Shown: positions 25,470-36,454, numbered from the stretch's first letter. The stretch is 64,000 nucleotides of DNA from Planosporangium thailandense (GCF_011947195.1 NZ_JAATVY010000005.1:1-64000), one strand, 5' to 3'. Notes: generated by a model not told the origin, from the sequence alone. A program made the numbers and translations.

Positions 25470-25736
25470 TGATCGTGAGGCCCGTACGGCTGCCCGGCGC
25501 GGTCGGCGCCCGGTCCGGGTACCCGCCCCACCACCCGCCCGTCGCCCCGGATCAGGCGGCCATCCCAGAGCCGGAGCTCGTCGTTGGCCATCTTCAACAG
25601 TTGATGTATCAGTTGTTGGCTCATCAATGGGCCGGAAGACGCGTGCCCGCACCCGACATCGTCCGACGCGTGGGCGTTCCCGGGTGCGGGCGAGGGAGTA
25701 TCGCGCACGCAGCGGCGCGCCGATTGACATGTCTGT
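25470..25736 (+). promoter_or_regulatory. Structured leader candidate ahead of kup
   Basis: No gene is seen. GCCCGCACCCG (25645-25655) pairs perfectly with CGGGTGCGGGC (25681-25691). GACGCGTG occurs twice, before the stem and in its loop (about 25638 and 25665), which would allow alternative pairings. AGGGAGT follows the stem. It may be a regulatory leader of kup. I cannot match it to the c-di-AMP (ydaO) riboswitch by eye. Confidence 0.35.
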
Positions 25737-27725
25737 GTGGTGTCGGAACCGATGAGAACTGAGCAGGGTGCGGTAAGCGGCAGCGCGACGGGTGGCCGGG
25801 ACGCGGTCCAGACGTCGCCGCCGGGTCACACGATCGCGCGGGGCGCGGCGGGGCTGCCGCTGCTGCTGGGCGCGTTGGGCGTGGTGTACGGCGACATCGG
25901 CACCAGCCCGCTGTACGCGTTGCAGACGGTCTTCTCCCTCGACGGTGGCGTGGTACGCCCGACCGCGTCCGACGTGTTCGGCGTGATCTCGCTGGTGTTC
26001 TGGTCGATCACCCTGATCGTGTCGGTCAAGTACGTGATCTTCATCCTGCGCGCCGACAACGACGGCGAGGGCGGGGTGATGGCGCTGGCTGCCCTGGCCC
26101 GAAAGGTCCTGTGCAGCGGCAACGCCGGGCGTGCCGCGGTGGTGATGATGACGCTCGGGGTGCTCGGTGCCTCCCTGTTCTACGGCGACAGCGTGATCAC
26201 CCCGGCGATCTCGGTGCTGTCCGCGATCGAAGGGCTCGAGGTCAGTTCACCGCAGTTGGCGGAGATCGTGCTGCCGGTGGCGGCGGTGATCCTGACGCTG
26301 TTGTTCGCCGGCCAGCGGTGGGGCACCGGTCGGGTCGGGGGCGTGTTCGGGCCGGTCATGCTGCTGTGGTTCGGCTGCCTGGGGGCGGCCGGCCTGGTGG
26401 AGGTGCTACGCCACCCCGGCATCGTGGCCGGGCTGTCACCGACCTACGCGGTCGGCTTCGTGGTGGCCCACCCGGGTATCGCGTTCGTCGCCATGGGCGC
26501 CGTGGTATTGGCGATCACCGGCGCCGAAGCGCTCTACGCCGACATGGGCCACTTCGGCCGCGCCCCGATCCGGCGGGCCTGGTTCGCGATCGTGTTCCCC
26601 GCATTGACGCTGAACTACCTCGGCCAGGGCGCGCTGATCCTCAAAGACCCGACCAGCCGGGCCAACCCGTTCTTCCTGCTGCTGCCAGGCTGGGCACGGC
26701 TGCCGATGGTCGTGCTGGCCACCGCCGCCACCGTGATCGCCTCCCAGGCGGTGATCTCCGGGGCGTTCTCGATGTCGCGGGAGGCCATGCGGCTGGGCTT
26801 CCTGCCGCACCTGCGCATCCGGCAGACCTCCCGCCGCGAGTACGGACAGATCTACGCCCCCGCGGTCAACTGGGGCCTGTTCGCCGCGGTCCTGCTGGTG
26901 GTGTTCACCTTCCGCTCCTCGGCCCGGCTGGCGACCGCCTACGGGGTGGCGGTCACCGGCACCTTCCTGATCACCACCACCCTGTTCCTGATCGTCGCCC
27001 GCGGGCTGTGGCACTGGCGCACCTGGCGGATCGTGCTGGTCGCGATCGTCTTCGGCGCCCTGGAGCTGACCTTCTTCACCGCGAACCTGACCAAGGTCAC
27101 CCACGGCGGCTGGCTGACCCTGCTCATCGCCGCCGTCGTGTTCACGATCATGGTTACCTGGGAGCGCGGACGCGAACTGGTCACCGCCCGCCGGGCCGAA
27201 AAGGAAGGGTCGTTGCGGGACTTCATCGACTCGCTGCACGCGATGGACATCCCGTGGGTACCGGGCACCGCGGTGTTCCCGCACCCGAACAAGGAGACGA
27301 CGCCACTGGCGCTGCGCGCGAACGTCGCGCACAACCACGTCCGCCACGAAAAGATCGTGATCATCACGGGTCGGACCGCGAACGTCCCGCACATCCCCTG
27401 GGAGCACCGGCTGACCGTCGACGACCTCGGCGACCCGAATGACGGCATCATCCACATCGACGCCGTGTTCGGCTTCCAGGACCCCACCGACTTCCCGGAG
27501 GTCCTGCGCCGCGTCGCCGGCCACCCGCTCGCCGAAGGGCTCGCCCTCGATCAGGTGTCCTACCTCGTCTCCAAGATCACGCTGCGCCGCGCCGACCGTC
27601 CCGGTATGACCGGCTGGCGCAAGCGCCTGTTCATCGCCCTCGCCCACAACGCCGCCAGCCAGGCCGAGTTCCTGCACCTGCCCGAGGAGGACACGATCAT
27701 CCTCAGCGCCGAAGTTCCGGTCTGA
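25737..27725 (+). CDS. kup: Kup-family potassium transporter
   Basis: A 662-residue membrane protein with 12 predicted helices and a cytoplasmic C-terminal domain. The signature GVVYGDIGTSPLYALQTVF is near residue 45; DNDGEGGVMALAAL and GAEALYADMGHFG are also conserved. Kup proteins import K+ by proton symport and work at low or acidic external K+. The start is the GTG at 25737 or the ATG at 25752; neither has a strong ribosome binding site. It is a single gene between the KimA-like unit and the kdp operon. Confidence 0.95.
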   Translation: MVSEPMRTEQGAVSGSATGGRDAVQTSPPGHTIARGAAGLPLLLGALGVVYGDIGTSPLYALQTVFSLDGGVVRPTASDVFGVISLVFWSITLIVSVKYVIFILRADNDGEGGVMALAALARKVLCSGNAGRAAVVMMTLGVLGASLFYGDSVITPAISVLSAIEGLEVSSPQLAEIVLPVAAVILTLLFAGQRWGTGRVGGVFGPVMLLWFGCLGAAGLVEVLRHPGIVAGLSPTYAVGFVVAHPGIAFVAMGAVVLAITGAEALYADMGHFGRAPIRRAWFAIVFPALTLNYLGQGALILKDPTSRANPFFLLLPGWARLPMVVLATAATVIASQAVISGAFSMSREAMRLGFLPHLRIRQTSRREYGQIYAPAVNWGLFAAVLLVVFTFRSSARLATAYGVAVTGTFLITTTLFLIVARGLWHWRTWRIVLVAIVFGALELTFFTANLTKVTHGGWLTLLIAAVVFTIMVTWERGRELVTARRAEKEGSLRDFIDSLHAMDIPWVPGTAVFPHPNKETTPLALRANVAHNHVRHEKIVIITGRTANVPHIPWEHRLTVDDLGDPNDGIIHIDAVFGFQDPTDFPEVLRRVAGHPLAEGLALDQVSYLVSKITLRRADRPGMTGWRKRLFIALAHNAASQAEFLHLPEEDTIILSAEVPV

Positions 27726-28254
27726 ACCCGCGGGGCCCGTCGGCCGACGGTTGCGCCACTCCTCCACGGCCGGGTCGGCGCTATCGCGCGGGACAAGCGC
27801 GTTGGCTCCGTGCGCAGTGAGCTGTCCCGGGGCCGGCGGCGGCGCCGGCTCCGTAGGCGGGCGGTGACTCGATTGCCCGGCCAGGTCGCAGGTCGTCCCT
27901 AACCGTCGGTCAAGGAAACGCTCGGGTGCTTGCCGCGGTTGGCCTGCGTGTCGCGCCGGATCTGTTGTCAGCGGCCGGTGCGACAGGGTGGTGCGGCGGG
28001 TTCCTGGAGCGGCCGGTCGAAGCAGGCGTCGCCGCGAACGCCGACGTGGGGCCGGGGTCAGCAACGGCGCGGCCAGCGGCGGTGCCGTCGGCCGACGGGC
28101 CGAGATGGCGCCACACACCGTCGGTCCGTCGCCGCCGGAGACCACCGACCGTAGGTCGTCGACGTCGTCCCGGCCCGCTGTCGGGATTGCGGCAGGTGCC
28201 CGCTCAGCGGGTTCCGTACCGGTGTGGCCACGGTCACGGCGCGGGCGGCGGGAC
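27726..28254. other. Intergenic region between kup and kdp unit
   Basis: No supported gene. GC-rich frames are open on both strands but show no motif. A 7-base GTCAAGG at about 27909 weakly resembles the half-sites of the kdp-type operators. Confidence 0.4.
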
Positions 28255-28303
28255 GTGAAAGGCACGTGAAAATCGCCGGCCTGGCCGTGAAAGACGCGTG
28301 AAG
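28255..28303 (+). promoter_or_regulatory. Phased GTGAAA repeats, candidate KdpE operator 2
   Basis: GTGAAA occurs at 28255, 28266 and 28287, and GTGAAG at 28298, spaced 11, 21 and 11 bases. This is nearly the arrangement seen at 22779-22833. The 16-mer CGTGAAAATCGCCGGC (28265-28280) is identical in both. The repeats end about 80 bases before the membrane-protein gene that heads the kdp operon. Confidence 0.65.
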
Positions 28304-28383
28304 GCACCTGATCGGGCCGTGCCGCTTGGGCTTGACTGGCTCCCGCCCGGCGCCCGGCCGCGGCAGGGGAGTCAGGGAGAGCG

Positions 28384-28890
28384 ATGGCGCGCCAGCGGGG
28401 TGTGCGTGGCAGGCGGTCACGCCCGTCGACAAAGGAGACCACGCCGACCGGCGTCGCCGTGGCGGCGGGGTCGGCGGTCGTCGTCGTGGCGGCGTTCGTG
28501 ACCGTGGCGGTGCCGCCGTCAGCGGGGGTCTGGCGCATCGGAGTCGTCGCGGTGGCGTTGGCGGTGTTCGCGGCGCTGACCGGCAACGTGGTCGCGGTCG
28601 CCGCCGTCGGCGTGCTGGCGTTCGGGGTCTTCGACGGGTTCCTGGTCAACCAGCTCGGCGAGCTGTCCTGGCACGGCGCCGACGACGCGTGGCGGATCGC
28701 GACGCTGGCGGCGGCGGCCGTGGGGCTGCTCGCCGGATCGGCCTACCGGGCAGTGCGTCACGCACGGCTGTGGCGGCGCCGCGAGGAATGGGTCGCCGCG
28801 CAGGCGCGGGACGTCACCGGGCCGGGCGACGGGCGTCCTTCGCATCCGAAGGCATTCGTGTGGAACGACAAGGAGATACACCGTGGCTGA
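28384..28890 (+). CDS. Small membrane protein heading the kdp operon
   Basis: A 168-residue protein with a basic N-terminus, three or four hydrophobic helices (about 22-45, 50-65, 70-90, 105-120) and a charged C-terminal tail. It is the probable paralogue of the protein at 22869 (DGFLVNQLGELSWHGADD against DGFLQYHAGSLGWQAPIDYP). It overlaps the 27-residue reading frame that precedes kdpF by 8 bases. The context suggests an accessory of Kdp or a signal-input partner of KdpD. No known function. Confidence 0.7.
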   Translation: MARQRGVRGRRSRPSTKETTPTGVAVAAGSAVVVVAAFVTVAVPPSAGVWRIGVVAVALAVFAALTGNVVAVAAVGVLAFGVFDGFLVNQLGELSWHGADDAWRIATLAAAAVGLLAGSAYRAVRHARLWRRREEWVAAQARDVTGPGDGRPSHPKAFVWNDKEIHRG

Positions 28891-28966
28891 CGTGACCTAT
28901 GTGATGTTGACGGTGGCGCTGTTCGCGCTGTTGTCGCTGGCCGTCCGGGCGGTGGAAAAGCTGTGA
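28883..28966 (+). CDS. 27-residue membrane peptide before kdpF
   Basis: A GTG start preceded at perfect spacing by AAGGAG (28870-28875) gives a 27-residue peptide. It is a single hydrophobic helix (VMLTVALFALLSLAV) ending RAVEKL. Its stop overlaps the kdpF start. Similar tiny proteins occur ahead of kdpF in other actinobacteria, as far as I recall. It may be a second KdpF-like stabilising subunit. Confidence 0.7.
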   Translation: MADVTYVMLTVALFALLSLAVRAVEKL

Positions 28967-29052
28967 CGGCGGAGAACCTGGTTGGTCTGGTCCTCGCGGT
29001 GGCGCTGACGGCGTTTCTCGTGGTGGCCCTCTTGTTTCCGGAGCGGTTCTAG
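28963..29052 (+). CDS. kdpF: KdpF, small subunit of K+-transporting ATPase
   Basis: A 29-residue peptide with one membrane helix and the family ending LLFPERF. KdpF stabilises the KdpABC complex in the membrane. It starts at a GTG overlapping the preceding 27-residue frame, and its TAG directly abuts the kdpA ATG. Confidence 0.88.
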   Translation: MTAENLVGLVLAVALTAFLVVALLFPERF

Positions 29053-30714
29053 ATGAGTAGCACGATGGCGGGCGCGCTCTTTGTCGCCTCGCTGGTGATC
29101 GGATTGGCGCTGGCCTACCGGCCGCTGGGTGACTACATGTACCGAGTGGTGACCTCGACCCGGCACCTGCGGGTCGAACGGGTCATGTACCGGCTGGTCG
29201 GGGTCGACCCGGGCGGTGAGCAGCCGTGGGGTGTATACGCCCGCAGCGTGCTCGCCTTCTCGACGGTGTCGATCCTGTTCCTGTACGCCTTCCTGCGGCT
29301 GCAGCACTACCTGTGGCTGTCGCTGGGCTTTCCGAACGTCGTCCCGTCTGGAGCGTGGAACACCGCGGTCAGCTTCACCACCAACACCAACTGGCAGTGG
29401 TACTCCGGCGAGTCCACGATGGGCCACCTGGTGCAGATGGCCGGCCTGGCGGTGCAGAACTTCGTCTCGGCAGCGGTGGGTATCTCGGTGGCGGTGGCGC
29501 TGGTGCGCGGCTTCGCCCGCAAGCAGACCGACCGGCTGGGCAACTTCTGGGTCGACCTGGTCCGCATCACCTACCGGGTGCTGCTGCCCATCTCGGCGGT
29601 CGCGGCGATCGTGCTGATCGCCGGCGGCGCGGCGCAGAACCTGGCGAACGGTCACGACGTGCACACCCTCGCCGGCGGCGTGCAGCACCTCACCGGCGGG
29701 CCGGTGGCCAGCCAGGAAGCGATCAAGGAGCTGGGCACCAACGGCGGCGGCTTCTACAACGCCAACAGCGCCCACCCGTTCGAGAACCCGACCACCTGGA
29801 CCAACTGGCTGGAGATCTTCCTGCTGCTGGTGATCTCGTTCAGCCTGCCCCGCACGTTCGGCCGGATGGTGGGCAGCAACCGGCAGGGGCATGCGATCGC
29901 CGCGGCGATGGCGATCCTGGCCCTGGGCAGCGTCATCACCATCAACGTCCTGCAGGGCCTGCACCACGGCACGGTGCCGCAGGCGGTCGGGGCGGCCAGC
30001 GAGGGTGTCGAGACCCGGTTCGGAGTGCTCGATTCGGCCACCTTCGCATCAGCGACGACGCTGACGTCGACCGGGGCGGTGGACTCGTTCCACGACTCCT
30101 ACACCGCCCTTGGCGGGGGCGTGACGATGCTGAACATGATGCTCGGCGAGGTCGCGCCCGGCGGCACCGGGTCGGGCCTGTACGGCATGCTCGTCCTCGC
30201 CGTGCTGACGGTGTTCATCGCCGGGTTGATGGTGGGCCGGACTCCGGAGTACCTGGGCAAGAAGATCGGCGCGCGTGAGGTCAAGTTCGCTTCGCTGTAC
30301 TTTTTGACCACCCCGACGCTGGTGCTGGCCGGCACCGCCATGGCGATGGCGACCGCCTGGGGCAAGGCCGGCATGGCCAACTCCGGCGCGCACGGGCTGT
30401 CGGAGGTGCTGTACGCGTTCACCTCGGCGGCCAACAACAACGGCTCGGCGTTCGCCGGCCTGACCGTCAGCTCGACCTGGTACAACACCGCCCTCGGCCT
30501 GGTGATGCTGCTCGGCCGGTTCCTGCCGATCGTGTTCGTGCTCGGCCTGGCCGGCTCCCTGGCTCGCCAGACCCCGGTACCCGCCTCCACCGGCACGCTC
30601 AAGACCTACCAGCCGCTGTTCGTGGGCATGTTGGTCGGCGTCACGGTCATCTTGGTGGCGCTGACGTTCCTGCCCGCTCTCGCCCTCGGCCCGCTCGCTG
30701 AGGGGATCCAGTGA
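29053..30714 (+). CDS. kdpA: KdpA, K+-binding and translocating subunit
   Basis: A 553-residue polytopic protein of the superfamily of K+ transporters. Selectivity-filter-like loops include [28 protein letters not shown] and [14 protein letters not shown]. It binds and conducts K+ within the Kdp ATPase. Length is typical. It lies directly after kdpF and its stop overlaps a possible GTG of kdpB. Confidence 0.97.
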   Translation: MSSTMAGALFVASLVIGLALAYRPLGDYMYRVVTSTRHLRVERVMYRLVGVDPGGEQPWGVYARSVLAFSTVSILFLYAFLRLQHYLWLSLGFPNVVPSGAWNTAVSFTTNTNWQWYSGESTMGHLVQMAGLAVQNFVSAAVGISVAVALVRGFARKQTDRLGNFWVDLVRITYRVLLPISAVAAIVLIAGGAAQNLANGHDVHTLAGGVQHLTGGPVASQEAIKELGTNGGGFYNANSAHPFENPTTWTNWLEIFLLLVISFSLPRTFGRMVGSNRQGHAIAAAMAILALGSVITINVLQGLHHGTVPQAVGAASEGVETRFGVLDSATFASATTLTSTGAVDSFHDSYTALGGGVTMLNMMLGEVAPGGTGSGLYGMLVLAVLTVFIAGLMVGRTPEYLGKKIGAREVKFASLYFLTTPTLVLAGTAMAMATAWGKAGMANSGAHGLSEVLYAFTSAANNNGSAFAGLTVSSTWYNTALGLVMLLGRFLPIVFVLGLAGSLARQTPVPASTGTLKTYQPLFVGMLVGVTVILVALTFLPALALGPLAEGIQ

Positions 30715-30734
30715 CCTCGCAACAAGGACAATCG

Positions 30735-32900
30735 ATGACCGTTACCGACGTCGACAGGTCTCACACGCAGCAACCGGCCGCCCCCGCGCCGCACCGGGTG
30801 TCCGGCGGGCTGCTCGACCCCAAGCAGTTGTGGAAGTCCACCCCGGACGCGCTGCGCAAGCTCAACCCGGCCACGCTGTGGCGCAACCCGGTCATGTTCA
30901 TCGTCGAGATCGGGTCGGTGTTCACGACCATCTTGGCGATCGTCCACCCGACGGTGTTCGCGTGGGTGATCACGGTCTGGTTGTGGCTGACCGTGGTGTT
31001 CGCCAACCTCGCCGAGGCCGTCGCCGAGGGCCGGGGCAAGGCACAGGCCGACGCGCTGCGCCGGGCCAAGCAGGACACCGTGGCCCGCCGGCTGCGCGGC
31101 TGGACCCCTGGCGGCTCGGCGGTCGCCGAGGAGCAGGTGCCCGCCACCGCGCTCCAACTCGGCGACATCGTGATCGTGGAGGCGGGCCAGGTCATCCCCG
31201 GCGACGGGGACGTGGTTGAGGGCATCGCCAGCGTCGACGAGTCGGCGATCACCGGCGAGTCCGCGCCGGTGATCCGCGAGTCCGGCGGCGACCGGTCGGC
31301 GGTCACCGGCGGCACCAAGGTGCTGAGTGACCGGATCGTCGTGCGCATCACGCAGCGGCCGGGGGAGAGCTTCGTCGACCGGATGATCGCCCTGGTAGAG
31401 GGCGCCAACCGGCAGAAGACCCCCAACGAGATCGCGCTGAACATCCTGCTCGCCGCGCTGACCATCATCTTCCTGCTCGCCGTCGCCACGTTGCAGCCGC
31501 TGGCCGTCTTCTCCAAGGCGCAGAACCCGGCCGCGCCGAACACCGAAGCGCTGACGTCCCACGGCGTCAGCGGCATCGTGCTGGTCTCGTTGCTGGTGTG
31601 CCTGATCCCCACCACCATCGGGGCGCTGCTGTCGGCGATCGGCATCGCCGGCATGGACCGCCTGGTGCAGCGCAACGTGCTGGCCATGTCCGGCCGCGCG
31701 GTCGAGGCCGCCGGCGACGTCAACACCCTGCTGCTGGACAAGACCGGCACCATCACCCTGGGCAACCGGCAGGCCAGCGAGTTCCTCGCGGTCGACGGCA
31801 TTGATCCGCAGCTGTTGGCCGATGCGGCGCAACTGTCCAGCCTCGCCGACGAGACCCCCGAGGGCCGGTCGGTGGTCGTGCACGCCAAGACCGCCTACGG
31901 GCTGCGCGAGCGCCACCCCGGTGAGCTGACGTTCGCCGTCTGGGTGCCGTTCACCGCCCAGACCCGGATGTCCGGGGTGGACATCGCCGACGACGGTGGC
32001 GTGCGCAGCATCCGCAAGGGCGCGGCGACGGCGGTGATGCAGTGGGTCCGCGACCACGGCGGGCACCCCACCGACCAGATCGGGCCGCTCGTCGACGGCA
32101 TCTCCGCCTCCGGCGGCACCCCGCTCGTCGTCGCCGAGCACGTGGACGGCCAGCCGGCGCGGGCGCTGGGCGTGATCCACCTGAAGGACGTGGTCAAGGC
32201 CGGTATGCGGGAACGATTCGACGAGATGCGCCGGATGGGCATCAAGACCATCATGATCACCGGTGACAACCCGCTCACCGCCCAGGCGATCGCGGCCGAG
32301 GCCGGCGTGGACGACTTTCTCGCCGAGGCCAAGCCGGAAGACAAGATGGCGCTGATCCGCCTGGAGCAGGCCGGAGGCAAGCTGGTCGCGATGACCGGCG
32401 ACGGCACCAACGACGCCCCGGCGCTGGCGCAGGCCGACGTCGGGGTGGCGATGAACACCGGCACGTCGGCGGCGAAAGAGGCCGGCAACATGGTCGACCT
32501 GGACTCCGACCCGACGAAGCTGATCGAGATCGTGGAGATCGGCAAGCAACTGCTCATCACCCGCGGCGCGCTGACCACGTTCTCCATCGCCAACGACATC
32601 GCCAAGTACTTCGCGATCATCCCGGCGATGTTCGCCGCCGTGTACCCGGGCCTGGACCGGCTCAACATCATGCGGCTGCACAGCCCCACCTCGGCGATCC
32701 TGTCCGCGGTCATCTTCAACGCCGTCGTCATCGTCGCGTTGATCCCCCTCGCCCTGCGCGGGGTGCGCTACCGGCCCAGCAGCGCCGCCACGATGCTGCG
32801 CCGCAACCTGTTCGTCTACGGCCTCGGCGGAATCGTCGCCCCGTTCGTCGGCATCAAACTCATCGACCTGCTCATCCAGTTCATCCCCGGGATCTCCTGA
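30735..32900 (+). CDS. kdpB: KdpB, P-type ATPase subunit
   Basis: About 721 residues. The phosphorylation motif DKTGT is near residue 334, the actuator loop ITGES near 172, and the hinge motif [13 protein letters not shown] follows. It hydrolyses ATP to drive K+ uptake through KdpA. The ATG at 30735 follows AAGGA at good spacing and is preferred to the GTG at 30711. Its stop overlaps the kdpC start. Confidence 0.97.
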   Translation: MTVTDVDRSHTQQPAAPAPHRVSGGLLDPKQLWKSTPDALRKLNPATLWRNPVMFIVEIGSVFTTILAIVHPTVFAWVITVWLWLTVVFANLAEAVAEGRGKAQADALRRAKQDTVARRLRGWTPGGSAVAEEQVPATALQLGDIVIVEAGQVIPGDGDVVEGIASVDESAITGESAPVIRESGGDRSAVTGGTKVLSDRIVVRITQRPGESFVDRMIALVEGANRQKTPNEIALNILLAALTIIFLLAVATLQPLAVFSKAQNPAAPNTEALTSHGVSGIVLVSLLVCLIPTTIGALLSAIGIAGMDRLVQRNVLAMSGRAVEAAGDVNTLLLDKTGTITLGNRQASEFLAVDGIDPQLLADAAQLSSLADETPEGRSVVVHAKTAYGLRERHPGELTFAVWVPFTAQTRMSGVDIADDGGVRSIRKGAATAVMQWVRDHGGHPTDQIGPLVDGISASGGTPLVVAEHVDGQPARALGVIHLKDVVKAGMRERFDEMRRMGIKTIMITGDNPLTAQAIAAEAGVDDFLAEAKPEDKMALIRLEQAGGKLVAMTGDGTNDAPALAQADVGVAMNTGTSAAKEAGNMVDLDSDPTKLIEIVEIGKQLLITRGALTTFSIANDIAKYFAIIPAMFAAVYPGLDRLNIMRLHSPTSAILSAVIFNAVVIVALIPLALRGVRYRPSSAATMLRRNLFVYGLGGIVAPFVGIKLIDLLIQFIPGIS

Positions 32901-33787
32901 TGCGACTACCTATGTGGGTTTCCCAGCACCTGGCCGCGCTGCGCGCGCTGCTCGTGCTCACCGTGTTGACCGGCATCGTCTACCCGCTGGTGATCACCGG
33001 TGTGGCGCAGCTACCCGGCCTCAAGCACCACGCCGACGGGTCACTGATCAAGGTCGGCGACAAGACCGTCGCCAGCGCTCTGGTCGGGCACCTGTTCACC
33101 GACTCCGACGGCAACCCGCTCGTCCAGTACTTCCAGACCCGGCCGTCGGCGGCTGGCGCCGGCTACGACCCGACGGCCACCGCCGCGTCCAACCTCGGCC
33201 CCGAGAGCGTCGTCGACACCCTGCCCGATCCGTCCAAGCCGGGCGACGCCGGAAAGCCCAGCCTGCTCACCCAGGTGTGCGCCCGCAGCATCGCGGTCGG
33301 CAAGCTGGAGGGCGTCGACGGCCGTCGGCCGTACTGCACCCCCGACGGAATGGGCGCGGTGCTTGCGGTGTTCCATCGTGACGGGCTCACTGGTCCGGTC
33401 ACCCGCGTGGTCAGCCTCAACCAGGCGTGCCCGGCCAGGCCGTTCGTGTCGACCTACCAGGGCGTGCCGGTGGAGTGCGCGAAGTTCGGCGAGGACTACT
33501 CCCGGGGCGTGGTCACCCCGATCCGCGGCGACGCCCCGGCCGCCCCGGCGGTGCCCGCTGACGCGGTCACCGCCAGCGGCTCGGGCCTTGACCCGCAGAT
33601 CAGCCCGGCCTACGCGCGGCTGCAGGCGGCCCGGGTGGCCAAGGCCCGTGGCGTCGACGTCTCGGCTGTGCTGAAGCTCGTCGACGCCCACACCACCGGC
33701 CGCGCTCTCGGCTTCATGGGTGAGCCGGCGGTCAACGTGGTCGAGCTCAACGTCGACCTCGACCGCACGTACCCGATCCACGGGTGA
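32900..33787 (+). CDS. kdpC: KdpC, accessory subunit of K+-transporting ATPase
   Basis: A 295-residue protein with one N-terminal membrane helix (LLVLTVLTGIVYPLVITGV) and an external domain (QYFQTRPSAAGAGYDP, SASNLGP-like AASNLGPES, and a conserved C-terminal VNVVELNVDL). It is about 80-100 residues longer than the classical KdpC because of a central insert (about 125-225) carrying four Cys. It stabilises nucleotide binding by KdpB. The insert is probably an actinobacterial variant. Confidence 0.95.
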   Translation: MRLPMWVSQHLAALRALLVLTVLTGIVYPLVITGVAQLPGLKHHADGSLIKVGDKTVASALVGHLFTDSDGNPLVQYFQTRPSAAGAGYDPTATAASNLGPESVVDTLPDPSKPGDAGKPSLLTQVCARSIAVGKLEGVDGRRPYCTPDGMGAVLAVFHRDGLTGPVTRVVSLNQACPARPFVSTYQGVPVECAKFGEDYSRGVVTPIRGDAPAAPAVPADAVTASGSGLDPQISPAYARLQAARVAKARGVDVSAVLKLVDAHTTGRALGFMGEPAVNVVELNVDLDRTYPIHG

Positions 33788-33830
33788 CGGTTCGATGAGC
33801 CAGGGGCGGCCCCGAGGAGAGGAGCAGCCG

Positions 33831-36454
33831 GTGACAGCGCGGGGACAGCTGCGTGTCTACCTCGGGGCCGCCCCGGGCGTGGGCAAGACCTACAAGATGC
33901 TCGACGAGGGGCACCGTCGTCGTGACCGCGGCACCGACGTGGTCGTCGGGTACGTCGAGTGCCACGGCCGCAAGCACACCGAGGCGCTCGTCGCCGGCCT
34001 GGAGGTGGCGCCCCGCAAGACGGTGACCTACCGGGGCGCGACCTTCACCGAGATGGATCTCGACGCGGTGCTGGCCCGCCGCCCGCGGGTGGCCCTGGTC
34101 GATGAGCTGGCCCACACCAACGTGCCCGGTAGCGGCAACGCCAAGCGGTGGCAGGACGTCCAGCAGCTGCTCGACGCCGGCATCGACGTGATCACCACGC
34201 TCAACATCCAGCACCTGGAGTCGCTCAACGACGTCGTCGCCCAGATCACCCGGGTGCCGCAGCGCGAGACCGTCCCCGACGAGGTGGTGCGCCGCGCCGA
34301 GCAGATCGAGCTGGTCGACATGACCCCCGAGGCGCTCCGGCGGCGGCTGGCCCACGGCAACGTCTACGCGCCGGACAAGATCGACGCCGCGCTGGGCAAC
34401 TACTTCCGTGTCGGCAACCTCACCGCACTGCGCGAACTGGCCCTGCTGTGGCTAGCCGACAAGGTCGACGACCAGCTCGACCGCTACCGCGCCGAGCACC
34501 ACATCGACACCACCTGGGAGACCCGCGAACGGGTGGTCGTCGCGCTCACCGGCGGCCCCGAAGGCGACACCCTGATCCGCCGCGCCGCCCGCATCGCCGA
34601 CCGCAGCAAGGGCGCCGACCTGCTGGCGGTACACGTCGCCCGCAGCGACGGGCTCGCCGGCGCCGACCCGGCCCACCTGGCCCGCCAGCGCGCCCTCGTG
34701 GAGAGCCTGGGTGGCACCTATCACCAGGTCGTCGGCACCGACATCCCGGCTGCGCTGCTGGAGTTCGCCCGCGGCGTCAACGCCACCCAGCTCGTCCTGG
34801 GGGCCAGCCGCCGCGGCCGCCTCGCACAGCTCTTCTCGCCCGGCGTGGCGGTGACCACCACCGCAGAGTCCGGCCCGATCGACGTGCACCTGGTCACCCA
34901 CGAGGAGGTCAAGCGCGGCCGGGCCAGGATCACCGCCGCCGGCGGGCTGGCCCCGATCCGCCGGTGGGCTGGGTTCGCCCTCGCCGCCCTGGGGCTGCCG
35001 GCGCTGACCGTCGGGCTCACCCAGGTCCGCGGCCACCTGTCGCTGCCCAGCGACATCCTGCTCTACCTTGCCGCGGTGGTGGCGGTCGCGCTGGTCGGGG
35101 GCCTGTACCCGGCGCTGATCGCAGCGGTCGCCGGGTTCCTGCTGCTCAACTGGTACTTCACGCCCCCCATCCACCAGTGGACCATCGCCGAACGGGAGAA
35201 CATCCTCGCCCTCGCGGTCTTCCTGCTGGTCGCAGGTGGGGTCAGCACCGTCGTCGACCTCGCCGCCCGGCGCACCCGCGACGCCGCCCGCGCCCGCGCC
35301 GAGGCCGAGACCCTGTCCACCCTCGCCGGCAGCGTGCTGCGCGGCACCCGCCCGCTGCCGGCGCTGCTCGACCGGCTCCGCGAGACCTTCCAGCTGACCG
35401 GCGTCACCCTGCTCGAGCGCCGCGAGGATATCGCCAGCGGTCCGGACCTGCAGCACGACCCCGCCGCCTGGCGGCTGGCGGCCGCCGTCGGCGACCAGCC
35501 CTGCCTGACCCCGGCGCAGGGCGACGCCGACGTGTCCGTCGGCGACGTCTGCCTCGTCCTGCGCGGCCACCCGCTCGCGGCCGCCGACCGGCGCGTCGTC
35601 GAAGCGTTCGCCGCCCAGGCCGCCGTCGCCCTACGCCAGGAACGCCTCGCCGAACAGGCCGCCGCCGTCGGCCCGCTCGCCGAGGTCGACCGGCTGCGCA
35701 CCGCCCTGCTGTCGGCCGTCAGCCACGACCTGCGCACCCCCCTGGCCAGCGCGAAGGCCGCCGTCGACGGCCTGCGCATCCCCGACGTCGAGTTCAGCGA
35801 CGCCGACCGCGACGAACTGCTCGCCACCGCCGGGGAGTCCCTTGAACGCCTCAGCCGCCTGGTGGAGAACCTGCTCGACATGAGCCGCCTGCAGGCCGGC
35901 GTACTGGCCATGGCACCACAGTTGACCAGCCTGGCCGAGGCGATCCCCCTCGCCGTGGACGACCTCGCCGACGGCGGACACGGTGTGCGCATCCGGGTAC
36001 CCGACGACCTGCCCGAGGTCCACGCCGACCCGGCCCTGCTGGAACGCGCCCTGGCCAACGTGCTGGCCAACGCCCTGCGCTACAGCCCACCCGACCAGCC
36101 GCCGCTGGTGACCGCCAGCGAGTACGCCGGCCAGCTCGAGGTCCGCATCATCGACCACGGCCCCGGCGTCCCCGCCGCCGACTGGGACCGCATCTTCCTG
36201 CCCTTCCAGCGGCTCGGCGACCGGGACAACGCCACCGGTGTCGGCCTCGGCCTGGCCCTGTCCCGCGGCCTGATCGAGGCCATGGGCGGCACCCTCACCC
36301 CCGAGACCACCCCCGGCGGCGGCCTGACCATGGTCATCAGCCTGCCCGCCGCCCCGCCCACCGACGACGGCCCCGACCAGGCCACCGAGCCGACAATCCT
36401 CGACCACATCGACCGAATCGACGGTCGGCGCGACGGCGAACAGGGGGCACGAGT

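Noticed and set aside
25470-25736. c-di-AMP (ydaO) riboswitch before kup
   Set aside because: A strong stem exists, but I could not match the conserved ydaO core by eye. Kept only as an unclassified leader.
26436-28649. Very long minus-strand open frame (737 codons) opposite kup
   Set aside because: It is antisense to a clear Kup protein. Its product is a His/Gly/Arg/Asp-rich low-complexity string, typical of the shadow frame in high-GC coding DNA.
30606-32681. Minus-strand open frame of 691 codons opposite kdpA/kdpB
   Set aside because: Shadow of KdpB. No motifs, biased composition, no ribosome binding site.
35063-36070. Minus-strand open frame of 335 codons opposite kdpD
   Set aside because: Ser/Arg/Ala-rich shadow of the kdpD coding frame.
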